DNA of 5,263 nt, from contig JAQUPC010000132.1 in NCBI GenBank assembly GCA_028716765.1, positions 1 through 5,263 on the forward strand, written 5' to 3'. Each line of letters starts with the position of its first letter. Position 1 is the stretch's first letter. This DNA is from Alphaproteobacteria bacterium (lineage in GTDB: Bacteria; Pseudomonadota; Alphaproteobacteria; UBA9219). The notes beneath the pieces are model-generated. The model saw nothing but the letters and a program-made list of their open reading frames with translations, made no database searches and was not told where the DNA came from. Below are positions 1 to 4,487 of the stretch, in pieces. The position numbers and the translations under genes are program-made.

Positions 1-1
1 T

Positions 2-514
2 TTTGTGACGGTGACGCTGCCGGTGTGGCGCGGGCCCATGCGCGTGAAATTCGACATGTTTCCGCCGTGGTCGTGGTACCGCGTTCTGCAGGGGAGCAGC
101 TTTTTGCTCGGCCTGTCGGCTCTTTTGGGGGCGCAGGTGCCCTTAAAACGCGCGCTCGAGATTCTCGAGGAACAGGCCACGCCCTGGCTCAAGGAGCGCA
201 TCTACGCGGCCCGGCAGGAGGTCTTGCGCGGGCGTAATCTCGGCGAAGCCCTCCGGTACGGGCGCTATAACTTTCCCGACCCGAGCGTGGCCATCGACCT
301 TGAAATTCTGTCCGAACGCGCGGACGTCGGCTCGGTCATCGAAGACGTTACGCAGGAATGGATCCGCGACCAGATCGACATTCTCAAGGCTCAAGCCGGG
401 GTTGCGCGCAATCTCGGCCTTGTGGCCGTAGGCGGCACGATCGCATGGTCGATGCAATCGGTGTTCAACGTGGTGACGGCCGTATCCGGCGGGGGCATGA
501 GCGGCGGCATGTAG
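2..514 (+). CDS. pilR: Type IVb pilus platform protein PilR (GspF family), 5'-truncated
   Basis: This is the C-terminal half of a GspF/PilC/PilR-type inner-membrane platform protein. Such proteins couple the pilus ATPase to pilin extraction from the membrane. About 170 codons are visible; the frame is open at the left edge, so the true start lies upstream, and the GTG at 5 and the internal ATGs are not proposed as starts. The second GspF repeat is recognisable: a helix with 'LLGLSALLGAQVPLKRALEIL', then 'LKERIYAARQEVLRGRNLGEAL', a proline-containing loop ('FPDPS'), 'EILSERADVGSVIEDV' in place of the usual GE-x-G-x-L stretch, and a final membrane helix near 'NLGLVAVGGTIAWSM'. A Gly/Met-rich tail ends the protein. 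R64 PilR is about twice this length, as expected for a half gene. The immediate downstream neighbour is the major pilin gene, which matches R64 gene order. I infer PilR rather than GspF of a type II secretion system from that neighbour and from pilM/pilV further on. Confidence 0.8.
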   Translation, partial: FVTVTLPVWRGPMRVKFDMFPPWSWYRVLQGSSFLLGLSALLGAQVPLKRALEILEEQATPWLKERIYAARQEVLRGRNLGEALRYGRYNFPDPSVAIDLEILSERADVGSVIEDVTQEWIRDQIDILKAQAGVARNLGLVAVGGTIAWSMQSVFNVVTAVSGGGMSGGM

Positions 515-759
515 TAAAACAGCGCTTTTTTGTTGCGGTATCGTAACCATAAGAGCGGTGAGCGCATCGGGAAGGGCGTGGGGACAAGCTTGATAAATAC
601 GATGGAACAAATGATCAAATCCATTAGCCGAAAAATCCGTTAATCGTTTAATAACTATTTCGGAATACTTTTTTCTGGTTTTCGGGAGAATCCGGAAAAG
701 GGCGGCGCAAGGCTGTGCCCGGAACATTCGGCGGCAACAAAACTGCGAAGGAGAAAAAA
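515..759 (+). other. Leader region upstream of pilS
   Basis: This 245-base gap between pilR and pilS is more AT-rich than its flanks from about 590 to 680, as expected for a promoter-bearing segment. Two weak inverted repeats are visible: CCGAAA (628-633) with TTTCGG (658-663), and TTTTC (679-683) with GAAAA (695-699), the second extended by GG/CC across one mismatch. I could not identify convincing -35/-10 hexamers or a sigma-54 site. The major pilin must be made in far larger amounts than PilR, so a separate pilS promoter here is a reasonable inference, not something seen. Confidence 0.3.
748..753 (+). promoter_or_regulatory. Ribosome binding site of pilS
   Basis: A perfect AAGGAG ends six bases before the ATG at 760. 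It fixes the start there and not at the in-frame ATG at 715, which would only add 15 polar residues in front of the prepilin leader. It also argues against the ATG at 790, which would leave only a three-residue leader. Confidence 0.8.
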
Positions 760-1350
760 ATGATTTCCAACAACAAAAAGGTCCGCGCGATGCGGGGCTT
801 TACCTTAACCGAAGCCGCGATCGTTCTCGGCATCGTTGGCCTGATTCTGGGCGCCATCTGGGTGGCGGCGGGCGCTGTTTATAGTAATTTGCGCGTGGAA
901 ACTGCAAACAAGCAATTGATGAGTGTTGTGCAAAACGTTCGTTCGCTTTATTCTAGTTCAACCCAAATGGATGCTATTGCAGCTGGAGATCTTGTTAGGG
1001 CGGGGGTATTTCCTCCTGACACGAATCCTAATGCGGCAACAGGTAACGGGACGAATGGCTGGGGTGGAGCTATAACCGTTGCTCGAGGAGCCGCTGCCGC
1101 GGGTACTTTTTGTCCAACAGCAGGCGATTGCTTTATGGTTGGTTTTGCCGGAGTTCCCATGGATGCTTGCATTAAAATGGCCGTGGGCAACGCTGGCCAA
1201 GGAAGAGATAGTGGGTTGGCAGGCGTTGGTGCCGCGCAAATTAGTGATGGCGCAGCAACGGTAGGAGTCAATGCTACACCAAACAGGTTCATCACAACCG
1301 GATGTGCCGCAGGTCAAACTTTGACCTTCACTTTCAGGCTCAAAGGCTGA
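760..1350 (+). CDS. pilS: Type IVb major prepilin (PilS-like)
   Basis: This encodes a 196-residue precursor of the pilus fibre subunit. The leader is 13 residues (MISNNKKVRAMRG). Cleavage after Gly13 would expose Phe+1, with Glu at +5 (FTLTE), the canonical prepilin peptidase and N-methylation site. A long hydrophobic alpha1 helix follows (residues 14-38). The globular domain contains a 'GWGG' turn and four cysteines at 118, 124, 137 and 182. The 137-182 pair encloses a D-region-like loop as in type IVb pilins, and 118-124 could form a second small loop. The protein ends in a Phe/Leu beta strand (FTFRLKG). It follows pilR and is closed by a strong terminator, so it may be transcribed as its own unit. 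From about codon 45 the codons turn noticeably AT-richer than in the helix-coding part, suggesting exchange or diversifying selection of the surface domain. That it is the major pilin is inferred from size, position and terminator. Confidence 0.85.
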   Translation: MISNNKKVRAMRGFTLTEAAIVLGIVGLILGAIWVAAGAVYSNLRVETANKQLMSVVQNVRSLYSSSTQMDAIAAGDLVRAGVFPPDTNPNAATGNGTNGWGGAITVARGAAAAGTFCPTAGDCFMVGFAGVPMDACIKMAVGNAGQGRDSGLAGVGAAQISDGAATVGVNATPNRFITTGCAAGQTLTFTFRLKG

Positions 1351-1376
1351 TAACAGCCTTTGCCTGAACAGGTTAA

Positions 1377-1408
1377 AAAAAGGCGGAGGGGCAACTCTCC
1401 GCCTTTTT
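1377..1408 (+). terminator. Intrinsic terminator after pilS
   Basis: A perfect 12-base stem pairs AAAAAGGCGGAG (1377-1388) with CTCCGCCTTTTT (1397-1408). A G-T and a G-C pair extend it to close on the loop GCAA (1391-1394), a GNRA tetraloop. The run of T on the 3' side and the matching A run on the 5' side mean it could act on both strands. It begins 26 bases after the pilS stop and separates pilS from the following pilin-like gene. Confidence 0.9.
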
Positions 1409-1498
1409 GTTGGGCAGTCAACGGGGATCAGGTTGTTACAGCGGATGCAGGAACTTTTTCTGGCTTATAGCCGTTTTCAATAATTTCCATATGATCGC

Positions 1499-1576
1499 CA
1501 TTCCTGCGAAAGCAGGAATCCCATTTTATTTCAAGCAGATAAAAACAAACGGGATGCCAGCCTTCGCTGGCATGAC
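1499..1576. repeat. Paired-hairpin intergenic repeat, copy 1
   Basis: The repeat has two compact hairpins joined by an AT-rich linker. The left one is ATTCCTGC-GAAA-GCAGGAAT (1500-1519), an 8-base stem with a GAAA loop. The right one is ATGCCAGC-CTTC-GCTGGCAT (1554-1573), an 8-base stem. The right hairpin is preceded by CAAACGGG (1547-1553) and followed by GAC. The same layout, with a matching right half, recurs at 3171-3266. The remaining bases between the pilS terminator and the next gene (1409-1498 and 1577-1638) show nothing I can name. The repeat is non-coding and probably multicopy in the genome. Confidence 0.75.
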
Positions 1577-1658
1577 GCATGGAACCTAATCGCAATGACG
1601 GCTCTGTTATGCGAAAATTAACCGGAGCAATCTAGCGTGGAGGAGAGAAAGCCCCGCC

Positions 1659-2243
1659 ATGAATCTCTTTCCCAAAATCCACTGGAAAACGTTGTTCATC
1701 GCCCCGGTTGTCGTTGCCGGGGTCCTGGCCGCTTTGTGGCTTACGGTTACCTCCGCCTTTGAGAACTATCGCTTCGCGCGCGCCACGGGCCAGATTCTCA
1801 GCGTCGTCGCCGTCGCGCGCGACATGAAGGTTCCCTTGGCGGCAACCCCCGTACAGTCGACGGCGGATTTGTTCGATCGCCTCTTGCACATTGACGACAC
1901 GCGCGTTCAAACAGCGGCCGGTGGCGGGAAAACCACTCTTGCCAATCCGTGGGGCGGAAGCGTGGATCTCGAAATGCAACCGGCCCAGCGGCAATTGCGT
2001 GTGCTGGCGGCTGTGTCTCCGGTCATTTGCCGCAGGCTGGTCCAGTTTTATGCCAAAGACGCCGGCCCGCTTGGGTTGCAACACGTCGAGGTGCGCGACG
2101 AAGGCTTTGCGGGAATGGCGCCCCGCCTTTTGTACGACGCCGGGAACGCACCTTCGCAGGCCAGCCTGAGCGCCGGGTCGATCGCAAGGGGCTGCGGCTC
2201 GTATGAGCAGGTCGTTCTTGCCTTAACGTTTCGTCTACAATAA
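1659..2243 (+). CDS. Pilin-like protein, PilS paralogue lacking a prepilin peptidase site
   Basis: This encodes 194 residues. A short basic N-terminus (MNLFPKIHWK) leads into one membrane helix (about residues 11-32), then a periplasmic domain. It aligns by eye with PilS along its length: 'LWLTVTSAFENYRFARATGQILSVVAVAR' against 'IWVAAGAVYSNLRVETANKQLMSVVQNVR', 'NPWGG' against 'NGWGG', Cys124 and Cys179 against PilS Cys137 and Cys182, and an ending 'LALTFRLQ' against 'LTFTFRLKG'. In that alignment the Gly at -1 and Glu at +5 of the cleavage motif fall on Lys6 and Thr11, so processing is not expected. The GGAGGAG at 1639-1645 stands 13 bases before the ATG, somewhat far. It may be a membrane-anchored minor or pseudopilin-like assembly factor. 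Sequence and neighbours support a pilus role, but the exact role is unknown. It ends 12 bases before a mobile element. Confidence 0.7.
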   Translation: MNLFPKIHWKTLFIAPVVVAGVLAALWLTVTSAFENYRFARATGQILSVVAVARDMKVPLAATPVQSTADLFDRLLHIDDTRVQTAAGGGKTTLANPWGGSVDLEMQPAQRQLRVLAAVSPVICRRLVQFYAKDAGPLGLQHVEVRDEGFAGMAPRLLYDAGNAPSQASLSAGSIARGCGSYEQVVLALTFRLQ

Positions 2244-2255
2244 CGAACGGCGCTT

Positions 2256-2525
2256 TAGGGTCAGGACCCATTAATTTTGTGGGTTCTGCGCCAGCGAAAA
2301 AACGATCCGGCTACGAAAAATGCGCAGCGTGTACTGGACGTACAAGCAAGCATTTTTCGGACGTCCGGGGCGTTTTTTTTCGCGGCGCCCTCCGGGTTTA
2401 CAGAGGATCAAAAATGGCGGCGTCAACTTCGCTTGACGTGGGGCCTGCCACGCCTGCGCTCGTTTCCTGGCCATTTTTGATCCTTTGCAAACAGAACCTC
2501 ACGAAATTAATGGGTCCTGACCCTA
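2256..2525. mobile_element. MITE of about 270 bases with 25-base inverted ends
   Basis: The ends are inverted repeats at 2256-2280 and 2501-2525 with a single mismatch (24 of 25), beginning TAGGGTCAGGACCC. TA lies at each border, consistent with the TA duplication made by IS630/Tc1-mariner transposases. No transposase is encoded inside. The interior folds into two large hairpins. One pairs 2294-2310 with 2365-2383 (GCGAAAAAACG...CGTTTTTTTTCGC) and contains a nested 10-base stem CGAAAAATGC/GCATTTTTCG (2314-2323/2350-2359). The other is a perfect 13-base stem GGATCAAAAATGG/CCATTTTTGATCC (2405-2417/2471-2483) with smaller stems inside. It sits between two convergent genes, 12 bases after one stop and overlapping the stop of the other. 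The IS630 assignment is an inference from the TA borders; the boundaries are read directly. Confidence 0.85.
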
Positions 2526-3122
2526 GTCCCCTAACAAAAGCATCCTTGCCGGACCTGCGGGGTCTTTAGAGCGAAGGGGCCGTTTCGTCCATGTGCCGGG
2601 AACATCGCTTTTGTTGATTTGCCATGTACCCCAAGGGCTGCCGACGGTAGCCGCCAGCCAAGAGAGCCCGCCGGCTGTATTGTCCGGCAAGGTACTTGCG
2701 ATATCTCCGGTTACCACCAAAAATTGGATAGAGGGCGGCGGGTTGAAATAGTAATTATCCGTGCACAAATACGCGCTGGAGGGCATGCCATTAGAAAATG
2801 TCAATTGAAAGTACCCAAGTTTCGAATTGATGTTGTTTTGGGTTACGGAACCGCAAGAAAATGAAAACGATTTTATTTGATTTAACGACGTAATTTCTCC
2901 GAAGCCCCCGGCAGGAACATCGACGGTTATTTCGCCGGTAATCCTGTCGCCAAGCCCCGGCAGTACCGTATCGGAAATGCCGGTCTCGGTGAACGGCTCC
3001 GCCTTAAAGTCGAAGGTCGTCACGGCTGTCTGCCCGGTTTTCGGCATGGTTAGATCGGCGGCGACGGCGGCAAAACCAAAAATGAGGCCCATCGTGATCG
3101 CGCCGAGCTTTTTCAGTTTCAT
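2523..3122 (-). CDS. Secreted protein of unknown function
   Basis: I do not recognise a family. The reverse strand encodes 199 residues from the ATG at 3122, preceded at 8 bases by GAAGGAT (3131-3137). The frame runs open for 37 more codons upstream, but those codons come from a hairpin repeat. The N-terminus is a clear Sec signal peptide: MKLKK, a hydrophobic core (LGAITMGLIFGFAAV) and an Ala-x-Ala-type cut near residues 21-22 (AVAA/DLTMP). The mature part is Gly/Ser/Thr-rich and looks beta-structured ('RITGEITVDVPAGGFGEI', 'KLGYFQLTFSNG'). It has two cysteines (FSCGS, YLCTD) that could form one disulfide. The last 20 or so residues (TKRPLRSKDPAGPARMLLLGD) are basic and unlike the rest; a +1 frame there would end sooner (DETAPSL then stop), so a frameshifted tail is possible. 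It is opposite in strand to all pilus genes around it. Its stop uses bases of the MITE border. Confidence 0.65.
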   Translation of the reverse strand: MKLKKLGAITMGLIFGFAAVAADLTMPKTGQTAVTTFDFKAEPFTETGISDTVLPGLGDRITGEITVDVPAGGFGEITSLNQIKSFSFSCGSVTQNNINSKLGYFQLTFSNGMPSSAYLCTDNYYFNPPPSIQFLVVTGDIASTLPDNTAGGLSWLAATVGSPWGTWQINKSDVPGTWTKRPLRSKDPAGPARMLLLGD

Positions 3123-3130
3123 GGGATCGC

Positions 3131-3137
3131 ATCCTTC
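3131..3137 (-). promoter_or_regulatory. Ribosome binding site of the secreted-protein gene
   Basis: GAAGGAT on the reverse strand lies 8 bases before the ATG at 3122. It supports this start over longer frames that run into the adjacent repeat. Confidence 0.6.
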
Positions 3138-3170
3138 GTAAACGTTGGAGTTGAAAAGACTCTTTCTTCC

Positions 3171-3266
3171 GTCATTCCGGCCAAGTTCGCGAAGCGGGCG
3201 CGAGCCGGAATCCCGTTTGGTTAAATGATTCAAAACAAACGGGATTCCCGCCTTTGCGGGAATGAC
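3171..3266. repeat. Paired-hairpin intergenic repeat, copy 2
   Basis: The repeat has the same plan as 1499-1576 and is better preserved at its ends: GTCATTCC (3171-3178) and GGAATGAC (3259-3266). The left hairpin pairs ATTCCGGC with GCCGGAAT (3174-3181/3204-3211) around a 22-base loop that contains the palindrome TTCGCGAA. The right hairpin pairs ATTCCCGC with GCGGGAAT (3244-3251/3256-3263). An 11-base inverted pair AATCCCGTTTG/CAAACGGGATT (3209-3219/3236-3246) brackets the centre, so alternative folds are possible. It begins about 50 bases upstream of the secreted-protein start, where a promoter would be expected. Confidence 0.8.
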
Positions 3267-3567
3267 GCCGAACTTAATGAATACAGACCCTAATTAAGCG
3301 TCAGGATTCAGTTAAAGACAAACGCCATTTCTGACAAGGGCAATAATTATGCTTAACAAACGAATAAATTAGGGCCGCGAACGCTCCCTGTATCGCTGTT
3401 TTTCGGCGGTAGAGATGCGCCCGGAGCCTGCCCACTGTGAGGGCATGGGGCAGGCGGCGCCCCGGAAAATACGGAAAAAGGCCATGGGTAACCGAAAACA
3501 TGGCTTCCCGGGCAACATCAGGTTAGGTGACAGCCGGGGAAAGTCAGATTAAATTGACCACCCACCT
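3267..3567. other. Non-coding stretch with a structured core
   Basis: I see no credible gene here; the only frame of note is a 66-codon reverse-strand one without family features or ribosome site. The core forms three consecutive stems. GCCTGCCC (3426-3433) pairs with GGGCAGGC (3448-3455), perfect over 8 bases and framed by CCGG (3421-3424) and CCGG (3462-3465). GCCATG (3481-3486) pairs with CATGGC (3499-3504). TTCCCGG (3505-3511) pairs with CCGGGGAA (3534-3541) with one bulge. A plain bacterial intergenic region would rarely hold three stems in 120 bases, so a structured RNA or a degraded repeat is possible. The flanks (3267-3420) are AT-richer and show nothing I can name. Confidence 0.35.
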
Positions 3568-3660
3568 GCAAAAACTAAAGGCTTGCTCTCGCCTTCGCCA
3601 AGGCTTCGGCGGGCAAGTTGCAAGCCCAAGTTTTTGCTTCCTCCCCCCAAGTGGGGAGGG
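3568..3660. repeat. Palindromic intergenic repeat with C/G-tract hairpin
   Basis: Imperfect inverted arms at 3568-3586 (GCAAAAACTAAAGGCTTGC) and 3620-3637 (GCAAGCCCAAGTTTTTGC) enclose a smaller hairpin GCCTT-CGCC-AAGGC (3591-3604). Directly after comes CCTCCCC (3640-3646) pairing with GGGGAGG (3653-3659). The compact, nested, GC-capped design without coding potential is typical of REP-like extragenic elements. It does not share sequence with the paired-hairpin repeats nearby. It could also stop transcription coming from the left before the pilM-like gene. Confidence 0.6.
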
Positions 3661-3718
3661 CCATTCAGCCTAGACGGAAAATGCCCTAAGTTTACGATAG
3701 AGAATTTTAAGAAAATTA

Positions 3719-3747
3719 AGGTTTGTTAAGAAACTTGGGGCTACAAT
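3719..3747 (+). promoter_or_regulatory. Possible promoter of the pilM-like gene
   Basis: An AT-rich stretch upstream of the pilM-like gene contains TACAAT (3742-3747), a good match to a -10 hexamer. No well-spaced -35 hexamer accompanies it; the nearest, TTGTTA at 3723-3728, is only 13 bases away. The placement about 65 bases before the start codon and after a repeat block is reasonable, but this remains weak. Confidence 0.2.
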
Positions 3748-3811
3748 AAACCTATACCAAAGGCACAAACAGGCGCTCTCTTGAACAAGGGGCAGCGGGA
3801 AGAGCCAAGGC

Positions 3812-4435
3812 ATGTATCTGCTTGTTTTCGTTTTTCTGATGCTATCGATCATAGGCCTTTACATCCAGGTCTATTCGCTTCAGCTATCGAAGATGCTGGC
3901 CAATCAAAAAGCGATCGGCCAAACCATGCTTGTATGGCACGGCGGCGCCTTGGCGTTTGCGCGCGACAACAGAGGTTCGCTAGGAACGCAAAGCACGGAT
4001 GCAAAGGGATGCCTTTTAACCGAAGGTATAAGCTTGGGCGGCGTGTCCTCATGCGGCAGTCTTTTGGAAACAACGGCCACGGCCTATCTGCCGGGCGGGT
4101 ATCAGAGCGCCTATCAATGGTATTCGATCGCCTATGCGCCGGACGGGACAGGACAGCAGTATGTGCTGACCATTGCGACATCCACGGGCGGGAGCGTTAC
4201 GTTGCCTACCCCGCAGCCTAATATCGGTTATTCCCCGGCGGAGATTCTCCAGCAACTCAAGAAAAGCGGCGCGCCGCGGACGGCCTATGGCATGACACAG
4301 GACATGGGTGTTTTAGGTCGTCAATTCGTAACGCCGGATGCGCCGGCCACGCCTATACCGTATTACGGCGTGCCGCGTTATGGCACCCTATATTACGTCC
4401 CCCCCGGATCGGTTGGCTTGATTTCGCCTTTGTGA
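3812..4435 (+). CDS. pilM: PilM-like type IVb pilus biogenesis protein
   Basis: This encodes 207 residues with a membrane helix starting at the first residues (1-22, 'YLLVFVFLMLSIIGLYIQV') and no basic leader or prepilin site, so it is a bitopic protein with a periplasmic domain. The order of landmarks resembles the R64 PilM family: 'ANQKAIGQTMLVWHGGALAFARDN' just after the helix, an 'AYLPGGYQS' turn, 'YQWYSIAYAPDGTGQQYVLTI', an alpha segment 'SPAEILQQLKKSG' (141-153), a 'MGVLGRQFVTP' strand, and a closing 'PYYGVPRYGTLYYVPPGS'. It is longer than R64 PilM (about 145 residues). Two cysteines (67, 81) could pair. The ATG at 3812 follows GGGAAGAG (3797-3804) by 7 bases. The PilV-like gene starts 52 bases downstream, so the two are probably co-transcribed. 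In R64 pilM sits near the front of the operon; here it adjoins pilV. The family call rests on landmarks recalled without an alignment. Confidence 0.6.
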   Translation: MYLLVFVFLMLSIIGLYIQVYSLQLSKMLANQKAIGQTMLVWHGGALAFARDNRGSLGTQSTDAKGCLLTEGISLGGVSSCGSLLETTATAYLPGGYQSAYQWYSIAYAPDGTGQQYVLTIATSTGGSVTLPTPQPNIGYSPAEILQQLKKSGAPRTAYGMTQDMGVLGRQFVTPDAPATPIPYYGVPRYGTLYYVPPGSVGLISPL

Positions 4436-4473
4436 TGCGAGGATAAGATTGCTAGGTTGACCCCGCCTGTGCC

Positions 4474-4481
4474 AAGGAGAG
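4474..4481 (+). promoter_or_regulatory. Ribosome binding site of pilV
   Basis: AAGGAGAG ends six bases before the ATG at 4488. It fixes that start and gives a 15-residue prepilin leader. Confidence 0.8.
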
Positions 4482-4487
4482 AACACG

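Noticed and set aside
143..727. Long reverse-strand open frame (194 codons) across the end of pilR and its downstream gap
   Set aside because: It is antisense to a clearly recognisable GspF-family gene, has no family features and arises from GC-rich codon bias.
515..759. Sigma-54 promoter for pilS
   Set aside because: No GG-N10-GC spaced TGGCAC/TTGCA pair could be found upstream of the gene.
948..1317. Reverse-strand open frames of over 100 codons inside pilS
   Set aside because: They are shadows of the pilin gene with no ribosome site or recognisable sequence.
1499..1576. CRISPR array
   Set aside because: The hairpin repeats occur as single dispersed units without regular spacing or spacers, and no cas genes are present.
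1632..2084. Reverse-strand frame of 150 codons across the pilin-like gene
   Set aside because: The forward frame has a membrane helix and aligns with PilS; the reverse one has neither a plausible start nor domain features.
3284..3312. Degenerate second copy of the MITE end (CCCTAATTAAGCGTCAGGA)
   Set aside because: Only TCAGGA and a few scattered bases agree, and no partner end is visible at a sensible distance.
3301..3501. Reverse-strand 66-codon frame in the long gap
   Set aside because: It has no ribosome site, no signal or domain, and overlaps the structured stems, which explain the base pattern better.
3421..3545. Cobalamin riboswitch
   Set aside because: Only a short CCGGAGC...CCCACTGTGA resemblance is present; the rest of the conserved core is missing and no B12-related gene follows.
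3781..4221. Alternative forward frame of 146 codons overlapping the pilM-like gene
   Set aside because: It is Arg/His-rich without domain features, and it overlaps a frame with a membrane helix, ribosome site and PilM landmarks.
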